Shown: piece by piece, positions 1 through 9,024 of the stretch
Layout: each line of letters begins with the position of its first letter
How positions within the stretch are numbered: position 1 is the stretch's first letter
Source: Actinoplanes derwentensis
GTDB taxonomy: Bacteria > Actinomycetota > Actinomycetes > Mycobacteriales > Micromonosporaceae
NCBI RefSeq assembly: GCF_900104725.1
Contig: NZ_LT629758.1
Location: 4,974,501-5,038,500 of the forward strand
Reading direction: 5' to 3'
Length of the DNA: 64,000 nucleotides
Position numbers and translations under genes: made by a program
Notes under the pieces: model-generated
The model's database searches: none
What the model was told of the DNA's origin: nothing
What the model saw: the letters and a program-made list of their open reading frames with translations, nothing else

Positions 1-135
1 ACCGGCCAGATCATCGCCGCCGCCCCATCGCCGGTACACCTCGGGCGTCGACCGGATCCGCGTCAAACTCGGAACATCGTCCCGAACGGCTGTCCTGAGA
101 CGCACCAGCGCGCCCGATAAGGTGACTGTTTCCAT
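1..135 (-). CDS. GNAT-family acetyltransferase, N-terminal fragment cut by the window edge
   Basis: Reading leftward from an ATG at 133-135 gives 45 open codons that run off the left edge. The stretch has an LR.A..DDVP.L..IR.TPEVYRRWG pattern, typical of the first strand and helix of RimJ/AAC(6')-type GNAT N-acetyltransferases, which transfer acetyl from acetyl-CoA to an amine. The acetyl-CoA binding motif lies outside the window, so the substrate cannot be judged. No strong Shine-Dalgarno site precedes the ATG, so it may be weakly translated, leaderless, or start elsewhere. It is divergent from the zinc-ribbon gene at 230, and the 94-bp gap should hold both promoters. Confidence 0.65.
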   Translation of the reverse strand, partial: METVTLSGALVRLRTAVRDDVPSLTRIRSTPEVYRRWGGGDDLAG

Positions 136-196
136 TCCAGGAAAATACCCGGCGCGATCCGATCGGTATCGGCACGTGAAAGATGCGGCACGGTCG

Positions 197-202
197 TAGG
201 CT
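197..202 (+). promoter_or_regulatory. Candidate -10 element TAGGCT for the zinc-ribbon gene
   Basis: TAGGCT fits the actinobacterial -10 pattern TANNNT. It lies 27 nt upstream of the ATG at 230 and 17 nt upstream of the AGGAGG site. No convincing -35 hexamer is visible. Confidence 0.3.
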
Positions 203-229
203 GGGAATCCTGGAACCCAGGAGGCAGGC

Positions 230-433
230 ATGGGATTGTCGGGCCGGCATTGTCCAGACTGCGGCCGCCACGTCCGCGAGCCGTTCGAGAAGACCGTCAC
301 CGGACGAGAGGTTTGCCCGGACTGCGCAAACGCGCTGTTCATGGGCTCCGCCGCGGGTGCGGTCACCGGCGATGTGGGGTCTGGATTCGGAGTGTGGGCG
401 ATGCTCATGCGCAAGATCCGGCGATCCGGCTGA
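230..433 (+). CDS. Small zinc-ribbon protein, unknown function
   Basis: This 67-residue protein carries two CPDC (CxxC) knuckles about 20 residues apart (residues 8-11 and 29-32), a spacing typical of a small treble-clef or zinc-ribbon fold binding one Zn(II). After the second knuckle comes a Gly/Ala-rich stretch, possibly a short hydrophobic helix, and a basic C terminus (RKIRRSG). An excellent AGGAGG site at 219-224 sits 5 nt before the ATG, which fixes the start. It is monocistronic, with a leftward gene downstream. No function can be assigned. Small zinc ribbons often serve as protein-interaction or nucleic-acid-binding modules, but that is family knowledge only. Confidence 0.75.
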   Translation: MGLSGRHCPDCGRHVREPFEKTVTGREVCPDCANALFMGSAAGAVTGDVGSGFGVWAMLMRKIRRSG

Positions 434-515
434 GGACGCTGACCGGTTCCCCGGCCGCGCACCATGAACCGGTATCCGGCCGATGAGCGGATCTCGTGCA
501 AGATTCGCCCAGCGG

Positions 516-968
516 CTAATCGCTTGAAATACCCAAGACCTTCATGAGGTTCAGAAGCGTTTCTTCGACGAAGACGTTCTCGGCAGTGAGTGCCTGCGCA
601 ACCACGGTCGCATCGACGACATGGCCGGCTTCACCGGCCCAATCCACAATCCGGGCGACAACCTCCTCCAGAGGCTGCTGAAGCGCTGGCGCACCCAATT
701 CTTCCGCGGTCTGCGGGTGCAAGTAGGTATGCCAGGATCTGCCTCCAGGGCTACCGGCTTCCACATCCGCGAGGTCGCTGTCGAAGACATATGCGCATAG
801 GGCCGGTGCGTGAGTAGCGGCAACCAGCTCCTGCGGCTTGGGTGGGGAGTCGCTGTCGAGCCAGAGGCAGCGCCAGCCGTTGTCGAAGACCTGTTCGTCC
901 AAGATTTCGCTCAGGCCGGCCATCGGCTGTTCGAACCGCGCGACGACGATCGTTCCCGAAAATCCCAC
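516..968 (-). CDS. Hypothetical protein, 150 residues
   Basis: An acidic, soluble-looking protein of 150 residues starting at a GTG (966-968). The start is supported by a near-perfect Shine-Dalgarno site (CCTCCT on the + strand at 973-978, 4-5 nt away). It has no signal peptide, no membrane segment and no recognisable catalytic motif. The N-terminal part (TIVVARFEQP) and a later WLDSD segment suggest alternating strands and helices, and the C-terminal third is predicted helical. It resembles small hypothetical proteins found sporadically in actinomycetes. It lies 68 bp downstream of the polysaccharide glycosyltransferase stop at 1037 in the same direction, but its own RBS and the gap suggest it is not an integral part of that operon. 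Function unknown. Confidence 0.7.
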   Translation of the reverse strand: MGFSGTIVVARFEQPMAGLSEILDEQVFDNGWRCLWLDSDSPPKPQELVAATHAPALCAYVFDSDLADVEAGSPGGRSWHTYLHPQTAEELGAPALQQPLEEVVARIVDWAGEAGHVVDATVVAQALTAENVFVEETLLNLMKVLGISSD

Positions 969-1036
969 GCTGCCTCCTGTCGACCATGTGTAGTCGTAGA
1001 TCTTTCCACCAGCAAGACTTCACGAAGCCCCCGGCG

Positions 1037-2245
1037 TCAGGCCGGGCCGTAGACCTCGTCCTCGATCGTCTGCCGGGTCACCGCCTTCGCTGTCTCCCAA
1101 GGGGTCTGCCGGACGTTGGCGGCCACCTCGGCCGGGGCGGCGGCCCGCCCGGAGACGATGTCGCCGAGCGCTTCGGCGATCGAGGACCCGGTCGGAGTGA
1201 CCCAGCGGACGTACGGGTTGTCCATGCTCGCTTTGGCGTATTCGTTCTCCACCGCGACCGGGACCACCCCGCACGCCAGCATCTCGTCGGGCACCAGCGA
1301 CAGGTTGGTGAACGACATCGCGATCCCGGCCGCACACTCGTTGTAGAGCGCCGCCAGTGCCGCGGGCCGCAGCGTCCCGTGGTTGGTGTGCGGGAACGGC
1401 GGTTTGACGGTGGCGTCGCCGAACAGGTGGATCTCCTGGTCCGGGTGCATCCGGTGGAACTCGCGCAGCGCCAGGGCCCCGAGGATGAACCCGCGCCGGG
1501 CGTAGTCCCGTTTGGCGTAGAAGACGACGCCGCGCCGCCGTGAAGGACGTGTCAGGTGGTAGACCCCGGTGTCCACACCGAACTCGGCGACCGCCGCCTC
1601 CAGCCCGAACCGGTCCCGGAGCAGGTCGCGCAGCATCGGCCCGACCACGATCGGCCGGAACCCGAACCGGTAGGTGTCCTCGGACAGCACGTAATGCGAG
1701 CCGGCCGGATAGAACAGCGGCTCGAAGTCCTGGATGAAGTAGAGCCGCCGGGTCGTCAGGCCGGAGTGCGAGGCCAGCACGTGCGCGGTCTCCCAGCCGG
1801 ACGCCACGTAGGCGTCCAGTGGCCCGAGCCCGTCGGCCACCGACCGTACCTCGGCTTTCATGCCGGGCCAGTTGTCCCGGATGACCTTCTCGTGCCGGGC
1901 CAGCTCTCCCCCGTACACGTCATGGGTGTAAAGAACGCACCGGTGACCCGCGGCCTCCAGACCCTCGACCATCCGGAAGAGAGTGGTGTGACCGCCGGAG
2001 CCGGGGGCCGGCGGTGTGCAGATCCAGCCGACCGTCAGCGGTGTACCCCGCTCCGGCCGCCGGTCCGGAACCGGCAGGTCGAGCCGCCGGGAGTCGGCGA
2101 TCAGGTCCAGGTCGAGTTTCGCGTTCAGCTCGGACGCGCCGAGCCGGTCGTAGGCGGCCCGGACGGCCCGCTGAGCGAGACCACGGGCCCCGGAGGCCCG
2201 CAGCACACGCAGAGCCTCCCGGGAGCGGGACGGCAGACTGCTCAT
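1037..2245 (-). CDS. GT4-like glycosyltransferase (possibly WsaF/rhamnosyltransferase type)
   Basis: A 402-residue GT-B fold glycosyltransferase. The N-terminal Rossmann half has a donor/acceptor loop of the PGSGGHTTLFRMVEGLE type (about residues 74-90). The C-terminal half has a segment DEMLACGVVPVAVENEYAK, which matches the nucleotide-sugar binding region of GT4 enzymes. The GSGGHTT loop resembles WsaF-like rhamnosyltransferases; with a full dTDP-rhamnose pathway at 26918-30266 this is an attractive but unproven specificity. The ATG at 2243-2245 overlaps the ABC permease stop by 4 nt (ATGA), so it is the last gene of a coupled GT2-ATPase-permease-GT4 unit. An upstream extension in the same frame is only a shadow of the permease gene. 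Confidence 0.85.
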   Translation of the reverse strand: MSSLPSRSREALRVLRASGARGLAQRAVRAAYDRLGASELNAKLDLDLIADSRRLDLPVPDRRPERGTPLTVGWICTPPAPGSGGHTTLFRMVEGLEAAGHRCVLYTHDVYGGELARHEKVIRDNWPGMKAEVRSVADGLGPLDAYVASGWETAHVLASHSGLTTRRLYFIQDFEPLFYPAGSHYVLSEDTYRFGFRPIVVGPMLRDLLRDRFGLEAAVAEFGVDTGVYHLTRPSRRRGVVFYAKRDYARRGFILGALALREFHRMHPDQEIHLFGDATVKPPFPHTNHGTLRPAALAALYNECAAGIAMSFTNLSLVPDEMLACGVVPVAVENEYAKASMDNPYVRWVTPTGSSIAEALGDIVSGRAAAPAEVAANVRQTPWETAKAVTRQTIEDEVYGPA

Positions 2246-3072
2246 ATCGACAGGATCCCCAGTCGGCGGGCGAGGCGGAGGGCCCGGTCGAAGACGAACA
2301 GGCCGGCGATGAACGAGATGACGCAGAAGACGGCCAGGATGCCGATCGACAACGACGGGTCCATGTGACCGCTGGACGCCGAGCCCATCAGCAGCTGCCG
2401 TTCGGCGTCGATCACGTAGGTGTGCGGGACCAGGTAGCTGGCCCAGCGGATCCACGACGGCAGCACGTCGATCGGGAAGAGCGCGCCGCCGAGCACCGAC
2501 GCGGCCAGGCTGTAGAGCGCGACCACCGGCTCGCCCCGTTTGAACAGCAGGATGAACGCGGCAGCGAACGAGCCGAGCGCGTTGCAGGCCGCCACCCCGA
2601 GGAAGAGCACCAGCAGCGCCAGCGGGATCGCGGTGACCTCGATGGATCCGCCGAGCAGCAGTCCGACGCCGACCATCACGCAGGCGAGGATGGCTCCGGT
2701 GAAGCTGCGCCAGATGTTCATCGCAACCGGGATCAGGGCCCACGGCACCGGCTCGACCAGGTAGGTCTCCAGCGTGCCGCGTTCCATCGCGAAGCTGAGC
2801 CGGCTGGTCAGGCCGGTGAGCGCGTCCTGCAGACCGGCGATGACGGCCGTACCGATCAGCATGGTCATGAAGAGGTCTTCGCTGATCGACAGGAACGTGC
2901 TCTGGAAGTAGTACAGCAGCACCGGGAAGACCACTGCCAGGTAGCGCAGGATCGTCGAGGCCGGGAACATCCGCTCCTCGACCAGGTCGATCCGGATGTA
3001 GCCCTCGAACGTGTCGAGGACTTTGCGGGCGCGGCTGCGCCGGTGCACCGACGACGGGTAGGACAGGCTCAT
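2242..3072 (-). CDS. ABC-2 type polysaccharide/lipid exporter permease
   Basis: A 276-residue integral membrane protein with about six hydrophobic helices (for example TILRYLAVVFPVLLYYFQ and VLGGALFPIDVLPSWI). A conserved FPIDVLP loop is typical of ABC-2 permeases of the DrrB/Wzm group. It pairs with the ATPase encoded immediately upstream: the start ATG (3070-3072) shares one base with the ATPase stop (TGATG), indicating translational coupling and a 1:1 partner. Because the operon also holds glycosyltransferases, the likely cargo is a lipid-linked glycan or glycolipid moved across the cytoplasmic membrane. The permease alone cannot distinguish polysaccharide from lipid or drug cargo. Confidence 0.88.
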   Translation of the reverse strand: MSLSYPSSVHRRSRARKVLDTFEGYIRIDLVEERMFPASTILRYLAVVFPVLLYYFQSTFLSISEDLFMTMLIGTAVIAGLQDALTGLTSRLSFAMERGTLETYLVEPVPWALIPVAMNIWRSFTGAILACVMVGVGLLLGGSIEVTAIPLALLVLFLGVAACNALGSFAAAFILLFKRGEPVVALYSLAASVLGGALFPIDVLPSWIRWASYLVPHTYVIDAERQLLMGSASSGHMDPSLSIGILAVFCVISFIAGLFVFDRALRLARRLGILSI

Positions 3073-4058
3073 CAGGCCTCGCCTCGCTCGTAGACCTGGG
3101 CGATCAGGTCGCGCAGCGGCATCGGGGTCTCCCGGACGTGACGGATGTCGGAGGTGAGCGGGCCGAGCCGGGACAGTACGGCGCCGACCGGCTCGTTCGG
3201 GTTCGGGCGGCAGCGCACGCTGGTTTCCTCGACTACCGCGTGCAGGCCCTGGGCGATCAGGTTCTCGGCCAGGGCGTGCGCGGTCGCCGGGTCGGCGAGG
3301 ACGAACTCGATCTCCGGCCGTTCCCATTCCCGGCGCAGACTGTCCAGGTCGCCGGAGTACTTGACCCGGCCCCGGTCCATCAGCAGCGCCTGCGACTGCA
3401 GGGCCTCGATCTCCTCCAGGCGGTGCGAGGAGATCAGCACGGCGAGTTGTTCCTGCTTGACCAGGTCCATGATCAGGGTGAGCAGGCCGTGCGCGGCGAT
3501 CGGGTCGACGGCGCCGGTCGGCTCGTCCAGGATCAGCGCGCGCGGGCCGGGCAGCAGGGCGCGGGCCAGCCGGAGCCGGGCCCGCATACCGGCCGACAGC
3601 CCGGCGACCACCGATTCGGTCTGGGCGGTCAGGTTGACCGTCTCCAGGACGTACCCGATCCGATCCGTCAGTTCCCGCCTCGGCATGCCCTGCAGCCTGC
3701 CGTGCAGTTGCAGGTTCTCCTTCGAGGTGGCCCGCATCAGCAGGCTGCGATCCTCCGACGGCATCCAGCCGACGATCTGGCGCACCTGTTCGGAGTCGCG
3801 CCCGGCGTCGAAACCGTGCACGGTGGCGGTGCCGCCGGTGGCGGTGGTCAGCCCGACCAGGATGCGGAACATGCTGGTCTTGCCGGCGCCGTTGGGGCCG
3901 ACGATCGCGCAGATCTCCCCGGACCGGACGGTCAGGTCGACGCCGTCGAGGGCTTTGACCGGCTTGGTCATGTGGGAACGGGCGAACACCCGCATCCAGC
4001 GCGGGGTGGGCTCGTAGAGCTTGGTCAGCCCTTGGAGACGGATGACTTCGTCGGTCAC
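3072..4058 (-). CDS. ABC transporter ATP-binding protein, partner of the ABC-2 permease
   Basis: A 328-residue ATPase with Walker A GPNGAGKT at about residues 49-56, Walker B RALILDEPTGAVDP and an H-loop (SSHRLEE). The signature motif reads LSAGM rather than the usual LSGGQ, a tolerated variant worth noting. The ~90 residues after the ATPase core form a C-terminal domain like that of DrrA/NatA-type exporters. The start is a GTG at 4056-4058, overlapping the upstream GT2 stop by 4 nt (GTGA). The apparent longer reading frame upstream is the GT2 gene in another phase. With the permease it should power outward transport of a product of this polysaccharide locus. Confidence 0.88.
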   Translation of the reverse strand: MTDEVIRLQGLTKLYEPTPRWMRVFARSHMTKPVKALDGVDLTVRSGEICAIVGPNGAGKTSMFRILVGLTTATGGTATVHGFDAGRDSEQVRQIVGWMPSEDRSLLMRATSKENLQLHGRLQGMPRRELTDRIGYVLETVNLTAQTESVVAGLSAGMRARLRLARALLPGPRALILDEPTGAVDPIAAHGLLTLIMDLVKQEQLAVLISSHRLEEIEALQSQALLMDRGRVKYSGDLDSLRREWERPEIEFVLADPATAHALAENLIAQGLHAVVEETSVRCRPNPNEPVGAVLSRLGPLTSDIRHVRETPMPLRDLIAQVYERGEA

Positions 4059-5137
4059 AGCGCCGCACCCACTGCCGGAGAGATGCCGGTCTGACGCCAC
4101 CGGCGCCAGCCGACGTGCTCGACGACGCGGTCCCGGAAGGCGTTCACCGGGGCGGTGAGCACCCGGCCGCCGCTGCTCAACCGCTGGTAGCGCTGGCTCA
4201 GTTTGCTCTCCTTGGACGCGGGCCAGATCTGGTACGCGAGTTCCGCGAGCTGGTCCAACTGGTCGGCCTGGTCGCCGATGGGGGTGCCGTGGTCGTAGGG
4301 CCGGCAGGCGAGCAGCAGCGCCTCCCGGGCCAGTGCCTTCAGCGACGGCGCCCGGGTGAACGGCAACCGGTCGCCGTCGTCGTCGAACAGGATCTGCAGC
4401 GTCAGGTGCCGCTGCTGGATGTCCAGGACCGCGCCGGCGTACTGCTCGACGTGCATGTTCGCGCCGTGGATCCGGTAGAACGCCTGGTCCACGCCGTTGA
4501 CCCGGCCGATCCCGGCTCGGGTGCCGGCTCGCAGCCAGAGCAGGAAGTCGGCGGCGTGCGGCAGGCGGGCGTCGTAGCCGGCCAGCTCCCGCATCACCGA
4601 CGTGCGCATCAGCACCTCGGGGGTGTAGATCGGGTTGCTGACCCGGCGGCTCACCTCGGCCACCCACTCCGGCCCGTCCCAGACGGTCCACGAGCTGACC
4701 GTGGAGCGGGCCGGTGGCGGGTGTTCGGTGGTGAACCGTCGGGAGAAGCCGTAGACCATCCCGACCTCGGGATGGGCCTGCAGCAGGGCCGCCGAGCGGG
4801 TGAGGGCGCCGGGGGCGAGCAGGTCGTCCGCTGACAGCAGCATGACGTACTCGCCCTCGGCGGCGGCCAGTCCCTCGTTGTAGGTGGCGATGTGCCGCTT
4901 GTTGGTCTCGTGGGCGATCACCCGGACCCGGGGGTCACGGGCGGCGATCCGGTGGGCGACAGCGGCGCTACCGTCCGGGGACGCGTCGTCGACGATGATC
5001 ACGTCGACGTCCAGGCCGTCCGAGTCGATGAAACTCTCCAGGCACGGGGCCAGGAAATGGCCGTAGTTGTAGCAGGGGACGACAACCGTGACCCTGGGCC
5101 GGCTCTTCAGGGGAACCGGCCGCACTTTCCTGGCCAC
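4055..5137 (-). CDS. Family 2 glycosyltransferase
   Basis: A 360-residue GT-A fold enzyme. The N terminus has the classic VTVVVPCYNYG strand-loop, then DVIIVDDASPDGS (nucleotide-binding DD) and LLSADD, the DXD-like metal/sugar-binding element. The C-terminal ~120 residues are helical with a basic end. It should transfer a sugar from an NDP-sugar to a growing lipid-linked glycan at the inner face of the membrane. Translation starts at a GTG (5135-5137) behind a GAGAGGA site. It lies 27 bp downstream of the secreted DMFase-like gene and overlaps the ABC ATPase start by 4 nt, so it belongs to the export unit. Confidence 0.88.
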   Translation of the reverse strand: MARKVRPVPLKSRPRVTVVVPCYNYGHFLAPCLESFIDSDGLDVDVIIVDDASPDGSAAVAHRIAARDPRVRVIAHETNKRHIATYNEGLAAAEGEYVMLLSADDLLAPGALTRSAALLQAHPEVGMVYGFSRRFTTEHPPPARSTVSSWTVWDGPEWVAEVSRRVSNPIYTPEVLMRTSVMRELAGYDARLPHAADFLLWLRAGTRAGIGRVNGVDQAFYRIHGANMHVEQYAGAVLDIQQRHLTLQILFDDDGDRLPFTRAPSLKALAREALLLACRPYDHGTPIGDQADQLDQLAELAYQIWPASKESKLSQRYQRLSSGGRVLTAPVNAFRDRVVEHVGWRRWRQTGISPAVGAAL

Positions 5138-5148
5138 TACGAATCCTC

Positions 5149-5176
5149 TCTAGGAAGCGGGAATCTAGGAAGCGGG
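5149..5176. repeat. 13-bp tandem direct repeat at the end of the secreted-protein gene
   Basis: TCTAGGAAGCGGG occurs at 5149-5161 and again at 5164-5176, a 15-bp period. The right-hand copy contains the TAG stop of the gene at 5165-8860 and the left-hand copy follows it. It looks like a small slippage duplication of the stop-codon region. Confidence 0.7.
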
Positions 5177-8100
5177 GAAGAAGTAGACGTCGGCCCAGAA
5201 GTTGTGGTTCGAGGCCCCTTCGGGGAAGGACGAGGGGCCGTACGCGTACCGCCCGCCCTGTGCCTCGACCGTCAACGGCCCGTTGCTGACCGCCGACGTG
5301 AACCCGCCGAGATCGGCCGCGTAGTGGCCCTGGGTGGTGTGGTACGACGCCACATAGCTGGTGTTCGCGGTGATCGGCACCGGCTCGTCGAAGATCAGGG
5401 TCTGCCAGCCGGTCGCGGTCTCGTGCTGGAAGGTGCCCTGCGCGAGTTCCGTCCCGCCGGCCGACCACAGTGTGCCGGTGTGTGCCCCGCCGTTGCCCTC
5501 GCCCTTGTAGAAGCGCAGGCCACGGACGGTTCCGGCGACACTCGACGAGAACCGGGCGCCCACCTCGATCGCCGAGCCGTCATTGAACGCCGGAACCACC
5601 GGGGTGGTGCTGCCGAGCAGGGTGGACGCCCCGGCCGGCGGATCCGGCTGGGTGGGCAGCGGCGGGGCCGGTTCGTCGGTGACGAACAGCGGGTCGACCC
5701 AGTAGTTGGTGGAGTTCCAGTCGGCGGTCGGGAAGTCGTCGGCACCGTACTTGTAGAGGCCGTTGGCTCCGGCCGGCGCGGTCAGATAGCGATCACTGGT
5801 GGTGTAGGCCTCGTTGAAGAAGCCCGGGTTGTACGAGTAGTTGCCGTTCGAGGCCCAGTAGGAGGCCACGTAGGTCTGCCCGGCCGTCACCGGGACCGGC
5901 TCGGCGAAGAACACCTTCTGCCAGCCGGAGCCGGTTCCGGCGCCGAACGTGGCCTTGGCCAGTTCCTCACCGTTCGCCTTGTAGAGGGTGCCGATGTGCG
6001 CCCCGGTGTTGCCGGGCCCCTGGTAGTAGCGGACCCCGATGACCTCGCCGTCGACCGCCGGGCTGAATTTGACACCCAGGTTGACTTCGGAGCCGTCGCC
6101 GGAGGACGCGTTCTGTGGCAGGGCGTTCAACGGCATCAAGGTCTTCACGTCGTCGTACGCCGTGGTGGTGAAAGTCCACGAGTACGGCTCGGACATCGGC
6201 CGGCCCTGCGTGTCCTGTGCGGTGACGGTGGCGGTGTAGGCCACTCCGGCGGTCAGGTTCGCCGTCGGGTTGAACGTCACCGTGCGGGTGCCGCCGTCGT
6301 ACGAGGTGGTCCCCGCGACCGTGGTGTTCCCCGGCCCGGTGAGGGTGACCGCCGCGGTGGAGCCGTTCAGCGGTTTGCTGAACAGCGCCGACAGGTTGGC
6401 GTCCAGGTCGAGGCCGCGTTCAGTGTCCTCCGGGGTGGTGACGAGCACGCTCGGCGGTGCCGTGTCCCCGTCCACGAACAGTACGTCCACGTAGTAGTTC
6501 GCGCTGGTCCGGGAGTTCTCCACCGGGAACCCGTTGCCGGTCCGGAAGACGCCGTTGCCGGTGGTGCTGGTGCCGCGCGGTGCCACCAGCGGGTACCGGG
6601 TCCACGGCAGCGAGCTGAAGAACCGCTCGTCGGCGGCGTACCGGCCGTTCGGGGCGTAGTACGACGCCGTGTACGTGGTGTTCGCGGTGACCTGCAGCGG
6701 GCTGGAGAACTTGAGTGTCTGCCAGCCGGACGCCGACTCGTCGGTGAAGGTTCCGCCGCGCAGTTGTTCGCCGGTCGACGACCAGATCGCCCCGCGGTGG
6801 GTGCCGGTGTTGCCGGGGCCCTTGTAGAACCGGACTCCGGTGATGTTGCCGGCGGTCTGCGGGGTGAACCGCACGCCGAGGGTGACGGCACTGCCGTCGT
6901 CGGCGGCCGCGACCTCGGGCACCCGTTTGCCGAACAGGGTGCTCGTACCGGTCAGGTCCAGGGTGAGGCTGGCCGGGCTGGTCTCGATGTTGCCGCTGTC
7001 GTCGACCGCGCGGGCCTTGAGGACCTGGGCGGCGGCACCGTGGCTGTACGTGCTGTACGTCCACGTCGAGGTGCCGTCGGCCGGGTGCCAGGTGTCCCCG
7101 CCGTCTTCGGAGACCTCGACCGCCGCGACCTGGCCGCCGCCGGAGTCGACGGCGGTACCGGTGACGGTCACCGTGGTCCCGTTGACCTCCTTGGTACCGG
7201 CGGCCGGTGAGGTGATCGTGGTGTCCGGGGCGACCACATCACCGGAGGCCGGGCTCGCGACCAGCCCGGTCATCAGGGTGGTCGGCGGGGCGCCCATGTC
7301 GGCGAGCAGGTTCACGGTGGCCTGCTGGATGTTGCGGTCGGCCGGCGCGTTCTGCTCGGTGTCCTCGGAGTCGTGGCTCTGGTCCAGGCCCCACGCCCAC
7401 TGGATGGTGCCGGCGCCGAAGACCAGGGCACCGCTGGGTGCCTTGTAGAGCGTCATGTGGTGGGTGGTGGTGCCCGGTGCCACCTGCAGACCGAAGTCCT
7501 GCAGGTATTCCGGCGAGGGGCCGGTGGTGGTGGAGAGCCGGATCAGGCCGGCCGGGCGGAACCCGTTGTCCAGGTCCTCGTCCGACTCGTAACCGACGGT
7601 GTGCGGGGCGAGGGTGACCACCCCGTTGGGGTTGCTCTGGCCGTACGCGTCGGTGTTGCGCCAGAACCGGTTGTTTCCCTGCGCGGCCGGGACCTTCATG
7701 GCCAGGTCGGTGTTGTTCGACATGTAGGCCGTACCGGTCAGCGCGTTCTCCGGCTTGTTGCCGTTGGAGGGTGGGCTGAACTGCGGGTCACGCCAGGTGC
7801 CGGTCCACTCCGCCGACGGGTCGATCTTGGCACCGGCCCAGGTCTCCTTGTAACAGACCAGCGTCCGGTACGGCGAGTTCGTACCGTCCACGCTGCTCTC
7901 CCAGCGGGTCTTCCAGTAGACCTCGTTGCCGCTGAAGAAGGCGAGGTTGACACCGGCGTCGCGGGCCGCCTCGACGTGCGCGCGCTGCGGTCCGGACCAG
8001 TACTCGTCGTGGCCGACCGACAGGAACGTCTGATGGTTGCGGATCAGCTGGCCACGGCGGTCGGCGTCGACGTCGGTGGTGTAGCTGACGTCGTACCCGT

Positions 8101-8860
8101 TGCGTTCCAGGAACTTGATCATCGGGAACTCGTTGCTGAACACGAAGTCCCGGCCGGAGCCGACGTTCCGGGTCTCCCACGGACGGTTGTAACTGACCTT
8201 GAGCGCGCGCCCCATCGGGCCGCCCCAGTAGAAGTTCGACCCGCCGAACGTGTTGTACGCCTGCCAGGTCGCGTCGGAGGTCTTGAAGTAGAGCTTGGAC
8301 GTGCTGGCGTCGTTGCGGACCACGAACGGGATCTGGCTCGCGCCCTGATCGCCGTCGCGGGTCAGCCGGGCCGTGAAGACGCCGGAGACGGTGTCGGACG
8401 GCACCGCCCAGCTCGCGGTGACCGTCCACTGGCCGCAGTCGTAGATCTCGGTCGTCGGGTCGGTGACACACGCACCCTGCAGGTTCGTGGGCAGGTTCTC
8501 GATGCTCTTGTAGAGCCGGGCGCCGGAGCCGCCGTAGTAGCCCAGCCGGTAGATGTCGATCCGGTAGGTGCCCTCGGAGCGGACCTTGAAGTTGACGGTC
8601 TGCCCGACGTTGACACTGATGTCGGTGGTGAAGCCCTGAATCGACGGGTCTCCGGCGCCCCAGATGTTGTCCCAGACGGCGGGATCGACACCGGTCTTGG
8701 TGTTCTCGCAGGCGATCGCGTTCACCGGTGCCGCGCAAGGATCGGCGGCGTAAACCGGTGAGATGTGGAAACTGGACGTGATTACCACAAGCAACGCGGC
8801 GATCGCCGCCAATGTCGGTCGGCGCCACGGACGAGTGGCGACGGCCCGGAAAATACTCAA
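5165..8860 (-). CDS. Secreted multidomain protein: DMFase-like domain, Ig-like domains and three DUF4082-type repeats
   Basis: 1231 residues with a Sec signal peptide (basic RPWRR, a hydrophobic run, cleavage near VYA-ADP, about residue 39). Residues ~45-535 resemble the large domain of the N,N-dimethylformamidase beta subunit family, including a GHDEYWSGPQR segment and FFSGNEVYWKTRWE. Then come an Ig-like domain (~545-635), a ~150-residue DUF4082-like module opening STLFGKRVPEV, a Big_5-like domain (~800-895) and two more DUF4082-like modules, each with VR(F/Y)Y(K/Q)G.GN.G.H and ASY..(N/T). The start is a TTG (8858-8860) behind GGGGAG at 8 nt. It is likely exported and glycan-associated given its place between the ACP cassette and the glycosyltransferases. 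Actual hydrolase activity is unproven. Confidence 0.85.
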   Translation of the reverse strand: MSIFRAVATRPWRRPTLAAIAALLVVITSSFHISPVYAADPCAAPVNAIACENTKTGVDPAVWDNIWGAGDPSIQGFTTDISVNVGQTVNFKVRSEGTYRIDIYRLGYYGGSGARLYKSIENLPTNLQGACVTDPTTEIYDCGQWTVTASWAVPSDTVSGVFTARLTRDGDQGASQIPFVVRNDASTSKLYFKTSDATWQAYNTFGGSNFYWGGPMGRALKVSYNRPWETRNVGSGRDFVFSNEFPMIKFLERNGYDVSYTTDVDADRRGQLIRNHQTFLSVGHDEYWSGPQRAHVEAARDAGVNLAFFSGNEVYWKTRWESSVDGTNSPYRTLVCYKETWAGAKIDPSAEWTGTWRDPQFSPPSNGNKPENALTGTAYMSNNTDLAMKVPAAQGNNRFWRNTDAYGQSNPNGVVTLAPHTVGYESDEDLDNGFRPAGLIRLSTTTGPSPEYLQDFGLQVAPGTTTHHMTLYKAPSGALVFGAGTIQWAWGLDQSHDSEDTEQNAPADRNIQQATVNLLADMGAPPTTLMTGLVASPASGDVVAPDTTITSPAAGTKEVNGTTVTVTGTAVDSGGGQVAAVEVSEDGGDTWHPADGTSTWTYSTYSHGAAAQVLKARAVDDSGNIETSPASLTLDLTGTSTLFGKRVPEVAAADDGSAVTLGVRFTPQTAGNITGVRFYKGPGNTGTHRGAIWSSTGEQLRGGTFTDESASGWQTLKFSSPLQVTANTTYTASYYAPNGRYAADERFFSSLPWTRYPLVAPRGTSTTGNGVFRTGNGFPVENSRTSANYYVDVLFVDGDTAPPSVLVTTPEDTERGLDLDANLSALFSKPLNGSTAAVTLTGPGNTTVAGTTSYDGGTRTVTFNPTANLTAGVAYTATVTAQDTQGRPMSEPYSWTFTTTAYDDVKTLMPLNALPQNASSGDGSEVNLGVKFSPAVDGEVIGVRYYQGPGNTGAHIGTLYKANGEELAKATFGAGTGSGWQKVFFAEPVPVTAGQTYVASYWASNGNYSYNPGFFNEAYTTSDRYLTAPAGANGLYKYGADDFPTADWNSTNYWVDPLFVTDEPAPPLPTQPDPPAGASTLLGSTTPVVPAFNDGSAIEVGARFSSSVAGTVRGLRFYKGEGNGGAHTGTLWSAGGTELAQGTFQHETATGWQTLIFDEPVPITANTSYVASYHTTQGHYAADLGGFTSAVSNGPLTVEAQGGRYAYGPSSFPEGASNHNFWADVYFFPAS

Positions 8861-9024
8861 CGCGATTGCTCCCCAAATCGCACGAGACCGCGACGCAACG
8901 GTAGCGTCTCACTCGTGAATATGAGCGCGACGTTATCCTCCGCGCGAAAGTCCACACAAGACACGGAGAACCGGTTCCGGCAACCGGTCAGCGACCGGCG
9001 TTCATCCGTTCGGACAGCCTCTAC

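Noticed and set aside
1037..2743. 568-residue fusion of permease-antisense and glycosyltransferase
   Set aside because: The first ~165 residues are the permease gene read in another frame; the real ATG lies at 2243-2245 with a 4-nt overlap.
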